Shown: one piece after another, positions 1-5,569 of the stretch
Position numbering within the stretch: the stretch's first letter is position 1
Layout: each line of letters begins with the position of its first letter
Origin: Beijerinckiaceae bacterium
Lineage (GTDB): Bacteria; Pseudomonadota; Alphaproteobacteria; Rhizobiales; Beijerinckiaceae
DNA: 5,569 nt
Assembly (NCBI GenBank): GCA_027311205.1
Contig: DAICZI010000145.1
Location: forward strand, 1 to 5,569
Direction of reading: 5' to 3'
Notes under the pieces: generated by a model
Database searches by the model: none
Seen by the model: only the letters and a program-made list of their open reading frames with translations
What the model was told of the DNA's origin: nothing
Program-made: the position numbers and the translations under genes

Positions 1-634
1 GGCCCGACTGGCTCGGCGTCGTGGCGACGCCGGTGGCACCCGTCGCAGAAATCGTCTCGGCGCCCCACGTGCCAGCAACCGTAATACCAGGCCCAGCGCT
101 GATCGTTGGAGTCGCGGTGCCATTGCCGCCGGAAGCCACGCCCAGGGGGGTTGCAGACGTCACTGTTCCGGTAAACGCCGGGCTGTTCAGCGGCGCTGCA
201 CCAGCCACATCGCCGACACCCAGCGTCACCGTCCCGGTGCGGCCTGCGACAGATTGCACAGGTGCAGCCGCAGCGGCAGTAGCATTGAAGCCCGCAATGT
301 CGCCCGGCACATAGGCCAGCAGTGCCTTGACCTCTGCCACCGTCAGATAGGCACCAGAAGCGCTCGCCCCGGTCGCATTGCCCAGCAGCGTCTGGGCGGG
401 CAGCGGGGCCAGCAGGTAATTCGTCACCTGCCCCAGCTGGAGTGACGGCGCGAAACTGTGCGCCGTCTGGTCGACAAGCCCCATACACACCCACGTGCCA
501 TCCTTGGCACGCACTTCGACGCAATTCGGGCTGGCACCTGTCGCCACGCCAAATTCCGCCCGCGTCTGTGCCGGCGCCGGCCCAGCGAACAAGGCCGCCA
601 TCATGGCCAGCAGAAGAGGCAGCAGCCGTTTCAT
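1..634 (-). CDS. Tail-fibre-like protein with N-terminal signal peptide (3' end outside window)
   Basis: The frame is open from an ATG at 634 to the window edge (211 complete codons, no stop), so the C-terminus is missing. Residues 1-23 (MKRLLPLLLAMMAALFAGPAPAQ) form a textbook Sec signal peptide: KR, a Leu/Ala/Met core and an APA-Q cleavage site. A short segment with two cysteines follows (C38 and C50, the latter in GTWVCMG). After it come motifs common in phage tail fibres: TLLGNATGAS (82-91), SVAGRTGTVTLGVGDV (128-143), APLNSPAFTGT (147-157) and LGVASGGNGT (164-173). Composition is Gly/Ala/Thr-rich, as in beta-helical or triple-stranded fibre shafts. The ATG overlaps the TGA of the adaptor gene (ATGA), and AGGGG at 647-643 gives an SD with 8 nt spacing, so this start is well supported. 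Likely role: receptor-binding fibre or a fibre-associated exported protein. The fibre assignment rests on remembered motifs; the signal peptide is seen directly and is odd for a virion protein. Confidence 0.85.
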   Translation of the reverse strand, partial: MKRLLPLLLAMMAALFAGPAPAQTRAEFGVATGASPNCVEVRAKDGTWVCMGLVDQTAHSFAPSLQLGQVTNYLLAPLPAQTLLGNATGASASGAYLTVAEVKALLAYVPGDIAGFNATAAAAAPVQSVAGRTGTVTLGVGDVAGAAPLNSPAFTGTVTSATPLGVASGGNGTATPTISAGPGITVAGTWGAETISATGATGVATTPSQSG

Positions 635-1308
635 TGGTTAATCCCCTGTGCCGCCGCCAGCAGCGCCAGCATTTGCGCGCCGTTGAATCCCAGAACCGTG
701 GCCGTCTGCGTCCACACCAGATCATTCTGCGCTACGCCGGTGGCGCTCGCCCACGAAATGGCTGTCGGATTGTTGATGTCGGCCGGGATTGATTGATCCA
801 CCAGCAGCAGCCCGGTGTCGGGCGGGGCATTGACCAACGCCAGCGCCGCCCGCCACTGCACCATCGAGCAGAGATAGGCGCGCGGCGGTGCCACCGCCGT
901 CAGCAGCAATTGCCCCTGCAACGCGTTCATATCGCGGCGCAGCTCCTGCAGCGTCATTTCCTGGACATCGAGCTCGTTTTCAAGCGCCAACGCCTGCAAC
1001 GCGCCGCCATTGACCGCCGAGGCGAGGCGTGAGGGCGTGCGCAGGCCCATCACCCGCACCAGGCCCGCCAGAGGCGCCACGGTGAAATTCACCGAGCCGC
1101 CAGCAGGTGCGCCAGAGCCGGTGATGGTGTAATCAACCCCCAGCACTTTTGGCAGGAACGGCCCGGCAATGCTCTGGCCAAAGCCGACCCAGATATCGGT
1201 GGGATCAAAAAACCGGAACGGTATGGCAAAGGCCAAAATGACGCCATCCGATATATAATCGGGCGTCACCTGGCGCGTGCCTTTCGGAAGGGGATAGGTT
1301 GCCGACAT
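631..1308 (-). CDS. Phage tail-fibre N-terminal/adaptor-like protein
   Basis: This is a complete 225-residue ORF from ATG to TGA. Residues 12-92 have the pattern of T7 gp17-like fibre N-terminal domains: YISDGVILAFAIPFRFFDPTDIWV, then GVDYTITGSGAPAGGSVNFTVAPLAG and a closing beta strand (VRVMGLR). Such domains dock fibres to the tail. Residues about 105-135 (ENELDVQEMTLQELRRDMNALQ) look like a short coiled coil, usual after this domain. The C-terminal 80 residues, with three Trp and a helical end (NGAQMLALLAAAQGINQ), I do not recognise. An SD GGAG (1318-1315) lies 6 nt before the ATG. The stop overlaps the start of the fibre-like gene, so the two are probably co-translated and may form a split fibre, with the adaptor here and the distal part downstream. 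No signal peptide or membrane segment is seen, so it acts in the cytoplasm during virion assembly. The family call is motif-based inference. Confidence 0.9.
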   Translation of the reverse strand: MSATYPLPKGTRQVTPDYISDGVILAFAIPFRFFDPTDIWVGFGQSIAGPFLPKVLGVDYTITGSGAPAGGSVNFTVAPLAGLVRVMGLRTPSRLASAVNGGALQALALENELDVQEMTLQELRRDMNALQGQLLLTAVAPPRAYLCSMVQWRAALALVNAPPDTGLLLVDQSIPADINNPTAISWASATGVAQNDLVWTQTATVLGFNGAQMLALLAAAQGINQ

Positions 1309-1314
1309 GCCGGT

Positions 1315-1318
1315 CTCC
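1315..1318 (-). promoter_or_regulatory. Shine-Dalgarno of the fibre-adaptor gene
   Basis: GGAG sits 6 nt before the ATG at 1308. It is inside a small inverted repeat, CCGG-AGA-CCGG (1320-1310), which could partly hide it. The stem is only 4 bp with a 3-base loop, so any effect is speculative. Confidence 0.6.
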
Positions 1319-1373
1319 GGGAGTGCAGGCAGAATGCCACGCGCGCCAGGCCGTCAATTGCGCCTTGTCCTGA

Positions 1374-3935
1374 TCAATGCCCCGGCGTCAGGCCGGGCAT
1401 CCGTTGCGGCGAGGTCGCGCCGGGCGGCCACCAATACTGCTGGCCGGTGTTGTTCTGCAGCCTCTGCTGCATCGCCCGCATTTTCTGGTGGGCCTTCGGG
1501 TCGGCCATATATTGCAACTGGTCGAGCAGGATGCGGTTATAGGCGGTGCGCAGCGCCCAGTGCGTGGAGAGCAGCGGCGTGTTGTTGCGCAGCGCCTGCA
1601 CCGCACCGGTCAGCGCCTTTTGCGCCAGCGTCGGCCCCCCCGGCTTTTGTGGTTGCAGCATCTGCTTGCCGGTGTCGATGGCCGAGCCGAGCACATCGCC
1701 AACCCCGGTCAGCGTCGGCCCGAGCATTTCCTCGCCGAGCGAATGGCCGTAGCTGGAATGGTCCGACGACAGAAAATCGCCATAGATCGACAAGGCCCCC
1801 GAAGTCATCAGGCCGCGGGCCAGCGTCGCGCGGCCTTCCGGCGTCACAGGATCCATGGGCGGCATGTCCTTGCCGGTCGAGAGTTCCTTCAGCGCCAGCA
1901 CGGCGGTGCCAAGCCCGGCCAGCACCAGCGCATTGGCGCCCGCTGCCGCAGCCCCGGTCATCTTGCTGCCCTTGAGCTCGTAGCGCAGCGCTTCAAGATG
2001 CGACAAAGTTGCCGAGGCCAGAAAGCCCTTGAACATGGTGACGCTGCGCATGAAAGCGGCAAAGGCGCCGCCCTGCTTGAGCCCGAACGACATGATGGCC
2101 CGTCCGCGCCAGCGCGACGATGGCACTGCATATTCCATCGAGCCATTGAGCATCTGCAGATATTTCATCGCCGTGGCATTGGTCCAGGCTGGAACTTGGG
2201 CGGCATCGGCGACGGGATCAAGCGAGCCTTTGGCGGCCATCACTTTGTCAGGATCGGCCTTCACAATATCCTGCCAGCGCAGGAACGGCGCGCCCGAGGC
2301 GGCATCGCTGGCCGGGCTGGCCCGCATCACCTCCCAGTCAGAGGCGTCGAGACCAAAGCCCCGCATCAGCGTGCGCAGCCGCGCCGGCACGGCTTCCCAC
2401 GGGCCTTCAAGATGGCTGGCAATCGTTGTCGAGGTCGCAAACCACCAGGCGCGGCGCAGCGCCTGAACGCCGGCCTCCAGGCCGGAATAATGCGTGGTGA
2501 TGGCCGGCAGCCATTTTGACATTTCCACCATGCGGTTGAAGGAGCCCGCCTCGCGCGCCCCGCTTTCCAGCGCGTGCATGGCGTCCTGCATGATCATGCC
2601 CGCCTGCGCCAGCTCGCGCCCGTTTGCTCCGGAAAAGCCGCGCAGAATGTCTTTGGCCAGAGACATCACCGGCACGCCATAATGCAGCCGCGCATCGGCC
2701 TGCAACAGGGGGTTGATCAAGGCGTGGGTAATCACCGCCGAACCGAGCTTGGCGCCCATCTCTTCGTTGGCGACCATGTTGAGCGAACTCGCCAGCCAGC
2801 CATTGGGCTGCGATGCGCCGCGTGCAATCTCGTACATGCTGTCGAGCATCCGGCCCTGATGCGCCAGCACGGCATCATGCTGGCCAAGGCGCGGCTTGTA
2901 GAGGCTGGCCTCGCCAATGCGCTGCAAGCCCGCTTCCTGCGCCACCACGGCTTTCAGCCATTGCACCGACGCCGACGGGTTCGGCCCCAGACGCTGCATC
3001 AGGCCGACGTCGCGCGCCATCGAGCGAATATGCCCCATCAGCACATCCTGGACGTCGCCGCGCCCGAACGCCTTGGCATAGGCGCTCCATTCATCCGGCC
3101 CCTTGAACGCCAGAAACCGCGCATCCTGCCGCGACAGCGCCAGCGAGGCACCGGCGCCGCGCGCGGTCGCCTCGCGGGTGTTCCAGCCATCCGAAACAAT
3201 ACTGTCCCAGACGTGCTGCAATGTCCCCATGCGATTGCCGGGGCTGACCGCTTCGCCGGTGAGATTGTCCTTGATCTTGTCCCAGTCGAGCAGCGGGTTG
3301 ATCATCGCCGCCCATGTCTGGAAACCGACCCGTTGCACGGCAATGCTGTCGTGCCAGGTGGGCAGGCCATAATCGTCGCGCCAGCCAATCGCCCCGCCCG
3401 CCTCATTGAACAGGCCGCGCAGCCGCTCCGCCTGGGTGCGCCATGCGCCATAAAACGCCTTGGCTTCTTCGGACTTGGTCAGGCCCCAGGCGGCGCGGAC
3501 AATCTCGGAGCCGACCAAAGGCTGCACCCGTCGCATAGTCTTGAACGAGCGCCGGAAGGCATGCAGCATGTCCTCCATGTTCGTGGTGGCCATGGACAGC
3601 AGCGCATCCTGAATGCCCTTGACGCTCTCATAGCCGGTGTGGCCGACATGCTCGAACAGCCGCATCGCCGCTTCCCAGACGTCCGCTTTGCCGTTCGACC
3701 CGCGATAGTTCATCAGATCGGCTTTCATGGTGTCAGTCGCTTTGACCGTCAGCAACTGCCGCCGCTTCACTTGCGCGCCCGCCGCCTTCAGCTCGCCGAT
3801 GAGCTGGGCGCGCGCCGCGCCCTCGTCACCAAGATCAAGCCGCTTCTGGCTGAACCGGTCCATCAGTTCGCGCGCCGCCGCACGGGTAATCAGTCCGTCA
3901 TCGGCCGCGCCATTGATGCAATCCGACAAGTTCAT
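1374..3935 (-). CDS. Large phage internal virion / DNA-ejection-type protein
   Basis: The 853-residue protein belongs to a large conserved family of phage virion-associated proteins with no known enzymatic motif. I recognise three blocks. A central block at 273-327 begins RFLAFKGPDEWSAYAKAFG and ends MARDVGLMQRLGPNPSASVQWL; it is preceded by LPTWHDS near 190. Near the C-terminus, GALSIYGDFLSSDHSSYG (714-731) is followed by MLGP, and the protein ends with a YWWPPG box at 834-839. A hydrophobic Ala/Leu/Gly stretch at 661-682 (ANALVLAGLGTAVLAL inside it) could enter a membrane, as expected for a protein ejected into the cell with the DNA. The C-terminal part resembles large-polyvalent-protein-associated domains such as LPD38, but this cannot be confirmed here. 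Start choice: the frame also has a GTG at 3944, but its first base is the last base of the SD, so the ATG at 3935 (SD spacing 8 nt, overlapping the upstream TGA) is the real start. It is translationally coupled to the ParB-like gene upstream. The CDS is certain; the role is inferred from family and context. Confidence 0.93.
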   Translation of the reverse strand: MNLSDCINGAADDGLITRAAARELMDRFSQKRLDLGDEGAARAQLIGELKAAGAQVKRRQLLTVKATDTMKADLMNYRGSNGKADVWEAAMRLFEHVGHTGYESVKGIQDALLSMATTNMEDMLHAFRRSFKTMRRVQPLVGSEIVRAAWGLTKSEEAKAFYGAWRTQAERLRGLFNEAGGAIGWRDDYGLPTWHDSIAVQRVGFQTWAAMINPLLDWDKIKDNLTGEAVSPGNRMGTLQHVWDSIVSDGWNTREATARGAGASLALSRQDARFLAFKGPDEWSAYAKAFGRGDVQDVLMGHIRSMARDVGLMQRLGPNPSASVQWLKAVVAQEAGLQRIGEASLYKPRLGQHDAVLAHQGRMLDSMYEIARGASQPNGWLASSLNMVANEEMGAKLGSAVITHALINPLLQADARLHYGVPVMSLAKDILRGFSGANGRELAQAGMIMQDAMHALESGAREAGSFNRMVEMSKWLPAITTHYSGLEAGVQALRRAWWFATSTTIASHLEGPWEAVPARLRTLMRGFGLDASDWEVMRASPASDAASGAPFLRWQDIVKADPDKVMAAKGSLDPVADAAQVPAWTNATAMKYLQMLNGSMEYAVPSSRWRGRAIMSFGLKQGGAFAAFMRSVTMFKGFLASATLSHLEALRYELKGSKMTGAAAAGANALVLAGLGTAVLALKELSTGKDMPPMDPVTPEGRATLARGLMTSGALSIYGDFLSSDHSSYGHSLGEEMLGPTLTGVGDVLGSAIDTGKQMLQPQKPGGPTLAQKALTGAVQALRNNTPLLSTHWALRTAYNRILLDQLQYMADPKAHQKMRAMQQRLQNNTGQQYWWPPGATSPQRMPGLTPGH
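1379..1398 (-). other. GC-rich hairpin at the 3' end of the internal virion gene
   Basis: GCCCGGC-loop-GCCGGGGC can fold into a 7-bp stem with one bulged base and a 5-base loop. It lies in the codons for the final PGLTPGH, just before the TGA. There is no T tract after it, so it is not a convincing intrinsic terminator; it could attenuate transcription or protect a processed 3' end. The remaining bases down to 1319 hold no other feature. Confidence 0.25.
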
Positions 3936-5095
3936 AGCGGACACCTTTCAAGTATTTTGGCCAGCAGGCTTTGGCTCGGTTCCTGTCCCAGCAGGTCGCT
4001 GCGCGTCACGGCGGCATAATCGCTGCCGTCCTCGCTGGTGCTGTCGGGCACATGGTCCAGCAGCCGGGTGGAAGGCGGTGCATCGAACATGTCGGTCTGG
4101 GAGCGCGCCTCGTCGTCGAACAGGCCGCCCGGTGCCTGGTTGCCGCCCGCCAGGGGCTTGTCAGCGGCCAACTCCAGCCTCTGGCGCATGGTGACAGGCT
4201 CGACACCGGGAATAAGGCTCTGTGGCTTGCCCTCCGCGCCAGGCTCGTAGTTTAATTCCTTTGCGGGTTCGGGCGGTTCTTCGCCAGCGGCTTCGACGTT
4301 TCCATCGGGAACTTCGGATAGACCTGGCCGGGGTTCCGCGCCGCGTGCTCCTGCAGGGCCAGCGCCCTCGCTCCCTCCGCCCAGGCCGCCTTCTTCTGCT
4401 TTTCGGACTGCCCCAAGAAGGGATCGAACCGCGTCATCTTTGCCGATTTTGCCATCTTTCAACTCCGCTGCCACCACTTTCAGCACGTCGCGCACCGGCC
4501 CGGCGCGATAGGCCATCTTCTGCACAAGCTGGCCAAGCCGGTCAGCATCATCGCGCACGCCGCTGGCGCTGTCGCGCTCGATGGTCGAGCCGCTCTCTTC
4601 GAGCCTGTCGGCATTGGCAATGACGCGGGCAAACAGGCTCTTGTCTTTGGCCAGGGTCTTGACGGCGGCAGCGGCAATCCGCATCTCCTGCACCGCCGTG
4701 CTATCCTCGCGCAGCATATCACCGAACATCGAGCCTTGCGCACCCGCCTGTTCCTTGCGCAAATCGCTGTCCACAACATTGCGCACCACCAGCGAGGCTT
4801 CGGTTTCATTCGAGGGGTGCATGGCGGCCAAAGCCCGTATCGCCGCTTCCTGCCGCGCCGGATCGTCAATCATCCGGCCGACGAGAGCGCCATACTGGTG
4901 CGGCACCACTTCATTGACGATCATGCGGAACGGCTCTTCGCCAAGCTTGGCGAGGTCAAACGCCTGGCGCGCCTCGGTGCGGCTGGTCGGCATCGAGCCG
5001 TCCATCAATTCAGGATGGCTGCGCAGCACCTTGGCGCCATCAACCGGCGAGCCGGAACCCTCGGCAATGTTCTTGGCGGCGGCGATCGCCCGCAC
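3932..5095 (-). CDS. C-terminal part of ParB-like phage polyvalent protein, downstream of an in-frame TAG
   Basis: The first possible start after the amber codon is a GTG at 5095, giving 387 residues to a TGA at 3934-3932, but no SD precedes it. The codons between the TAG and this GTG (5152-5096) read PIQLPGLLYREEDGFSAEQ and belong to the same domain, so this is probably not an independent gene. Residues 1-25 (MRAIAAAKNIAEGSGSPVDG) complete the ParB-like fold: the KNIAEGSGS stretch is a regular partner of DGHQR in these phage proteins. Residues 40-215 are helical and match the family pattern (FRMIVNEVVPHQYGALVGRM, then SLFARVIANADRLEESGS). Residues 233-300 are Gly/Glu/Pro/Ala-rich and look disordered, with third-codon GC unusually low there. 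The tail holds GGLFDDEARSQTDMFD (323-338), with a clamp-like QTDMF. The end overlaps the next gene as ATGA. Likely a virion-associated or ejected protein acting on host DNA or DNA metabolism; the biochemical activity is unknown. Confidence 0.75.
   Translation of the reverse strand: MRAIAAAKNIAEGSGSPVDGAKVLRSHPELMDGSMPTSRTEARQAFDLAKLGEEPFRMIVNEVVPHQYGALVGRMIDDPARQEAAIRALAAMHPSNETEASLVVRNVVDSDLRKEQAGAQGSMFGDMLREDSTAVQEMRIAAAAVKTLAKDKSLFARVIANADRLEESGSTIERDSASGVRDDADRLGQLVQKMAYRAGPVRDVLKVVAAELKDGKIGKDDAVRSLLGAVRKAEEGGLGGGSEGAGPAGARGAEPRPGLSEVPDGNVEAAGEEPPEPAKELNYEPGAEGKPQSLIPGVEPVTMRQRLELAADKPLAGGNQAPGGLFDDEARSQTDMFDAPPSTRLLDHVPDSTSEDGSDYAAVTRSDLLGQEPSQSLLAKILERCPL
3944..3949 (-). promoter_or_regulatory. 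Shine-Dalgarno that fixes the ATG start at 3935
   Basis: GAAAGG at 3949-3944 lies 8 nt before the ATG at 3935. The alternative in-frame GTG starts at 3944, the last base of the SD, which excludes it as a start. The site is inside the last codons of the upstream gene, typical of translational coupling. Confidence 0.7.
4252..4455 (-). CDS. Candidate small gene embedded out of frame in the ParB-like gene
   Basis: This is a 67-codon ORF (MAKSAKMTRFDPFLGQSEKQ at its start) in the +1 frame relative to the host gene. It runs from an ATG just after a TGA in its own frame to a TAA at 4254-4252. An SD GGAG (4466-4463) lies 7 nt before the ATG. Hand-counted third-position G/C is 57 of 67 in this frame, like neighbouring genes. 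The host frame over the same stretch has only 32 of 68, against about 82 percent in sampled codons on either side. The peptide is basic, with a plausible amphipathic helix (EKQKKAAWAEGARALALQEH); no membrane segment or known domain. Alternatives: high GC3 here may follow from the G-rich first positions of a Glu/Gly/Ala-rich host segment, or the host gene may carry two compensating frameshifts. I do not recognise the product. Confidence 0.35.
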   Translation of the reverse strand: MAKSAKMTRFDPFLGQSEKQKKAAWAEGARALALQEHAARNPGQVYPKFPMETSKPLAKNRPNPQRN

Positions 5096-5152
5096 CTGTT
5101 CGGCTGAAAAACCATCTTCCTCCCGGTAGAGCAGGCCGGGAAGCTGGATCGG

Positions 5153-5155
5153 CTA
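5153..5155 (-). other. In-frame amber codon interrupting the ParB-like protein
   Basis: The codon after CAT-GGC-CAT (H-G-H) is TAG, followed directly and in the same frame by CCG-ATC-CAG-CTT and 19 domain-like codons up to the GTG at 5095. No frame change is involved: the frame is open upstream from the window edge and downstream to 3932. A single substitution such as CAG to TAG (Gln) would explain it. It may be a true nonsense mutation making a pseudogene, a suppressed or read-through codon, or a sequencing error. The three other genes with visible stops end in TGA or, for the embedded candidate, TAA; no other TAG interrupts a coding frame here. Confidence 0.95.
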
Positions 5156-5569
5156 ATGGCCATGGGCGATCAGCCGCCGTGCCAGTCCGGTGCGCTGGTG
5201 GCCGTCAGCGACATAGAGCTGGCCGTCTTTGTCCTGCCAGACGATCACCTGATTGCCCTTGGCCGTATCCCATTTCGACACGACTTTCAAAGCATGGGTC
5301 ACGCCGTCGGCATCGGCATTGTCCTTGAATTGAAACCGCCGCGCATCGGTCAGCAGCGACCCTGCATCGAACATGTAGACATGGCCCGACCGGCCAACAT
5401 GAAACGGGCTGATCGCCGCCATGGCCGGGACAGGCTCGCCGCCATTGCGCAACTGCGCATCGAGCCCGTTCATCTGCGCCGCCCGCTGCGCCGCAGTCTC
5501 GCGGGCGTCGACCACCGGCAATTCGCGCGGCAGGTCGCCGGTCACCTGTTCGCCGCGCAACGCCAGCAT
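5153..5569 (-). CDS. ParB-like nuclease/NTPase domain fragment of a phage polyvalent protein (5' end outside window)
   Basis: The frame is open from the window edge to a TAG at 5155-5153 (138 residues from an ATG that coincides with the edge, so the true start is probably further upstream). Residues about 66-133 form a ParB-like N-terminal domain: RFQFKDNADADGVTHAL, then KWDTAKGNQVIVWQDKDG and the signature YVADGHQRTGLARRL (119-133). DGHQR at 122-126 corresponds to the G-x-R-R box that binds nucleotide or metal in ParB/sulfiredoxin folds. The amber codon falls straight after LIAHGH, before the last strand and helix of the fold, so the fragment alone would not make a complete domain. Domains of this type occur in large phage proteins packaged with or acting on DNA, upstream of internal virion proteins, which matches the order seen here. 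It is in frame with the downstream ORF ending at 3932 and should be read with it as one gene. Domain call strong; function inferred. Confidence 0.85.
   Translation of the reverse strand: MLALRGEQVTGDLPRELPVVDARETAAQRAAQMNGLDAQLRNGGEPVPAMAAISPFHVGRSGHVYMFDAGSLLTDARRFQFKDNADADGVTHALKVVSKWDTAKGNQVIVWQDKDGQLYVADGHQRTGLARRLIAHGH

Noticed and set aside
21..314. Plus-strand 97-codon ORF opposite the fibre-like gene
   Set aside because: Its Val/Pro/Ala-rich product is the complement of the Gly/Ala/Thr-rich fibre repeats. The minus-strand frame has a signal peptide, SD and fibre motifs.
1352..1357. TTGACG (minus strand) as a -35 box for the adaptor gene
   Set aside because: No acceptable -10 element is found about 17 bases further on, and the region is GC-rich; the gene is more simply part of the upstream operon.
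1307..2519. Plus-strand open frames of 222 and 380 codons (1307-1975 and 1377-2519)
   Set aside because: Both are Arg/Pro/Ala-rich shadows opposite the internal virion gene, with no domain, no SD worth noting and conflict with a well-supported gene.
3942..3944. GTG as start of the internal virion protein
   Set aside because: It shares its first base with the SD, leaving no spacing. The ATG nine bases downstream has ideal spacing and an ATGA overlap.
2574..4019. Plus-strand open frame of 481 codons
   Set aside because: It is antisense to the internal virion protein, which has clear family motifs. The product is Arg/His/Pro/Gln-rich with no recognisable domain, typical of antisense frames in GC-rich genes.
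4480..4869. Minus-strand 129-codon ORF in another frame of the ParB-like gene
   Set aside because: It is full of Arg, Cys, Trp and Pro, as expected for a shifted frame. The host frame keeps normal codon use and family-like sequence here.

Overview
The window is GC-rich DNA from the virion/tail module of a phage or prophage. All convincing genes lie on the minus strand, so they are transcribed from position 5569 towards position 1. There is no bacterial housekeeping gene, integrase, tRNA, IS or CRISPR repeat, so the sequence cannot separate an integrated prophage from a free phage. Base composition, codon use and the protein families suggest a proteobacterial host, probably alphaproteobacterial; this is inference only.

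Layout in transcription order. (1) 5569-3932: a large phage 'polyvalent-type' protein whose N-terminal part carries a ParB-like nuclease/NTPase fold (DGHQR box). It runs in the same frame into a helical middle region and an acidic, disordered tail. A single in-frame TAG at 5153-5155 splits it; the 19 codons after the TAG continue the domain without a frame change. (2) 3935-1374: an 853-residue phage internal-virion/DNA-ejection-type protein. Its ATG overlaps the preceding TGA (ATGA). (3) 1308-631: a 225-residue tail-fibre N-terminal/adaptor-like protein, 65 bases downstream and with its own Shine-Dalgarno. (4) 634 to beyond position 1: a tail-fibre-like protein, again coupled by ATGA, that unexpectedly begins with a strong Sec-type signal peptide. 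It is open to the window edge and unfinished.

The arrangement reads as one late structural operon: internal or ejected proteins first, then the fibre adaptor and fibre. Two observations stand out. The first is the lone amber codon inside an otherwise intact ParB-like protein. The second is a 67-codon ORF (4455-4252) embedded in the +1 frame of the same gene. It has an SD and a codon signature typical of its neighbours (GC3 57/67 by hand count), while the host frame drops to 32/68 over almost exactly that interval. That pattern fits overprinting or a pair of compensating frameshifts. Long plus-strand open frames are antisense shadows of the minus-strand genes.
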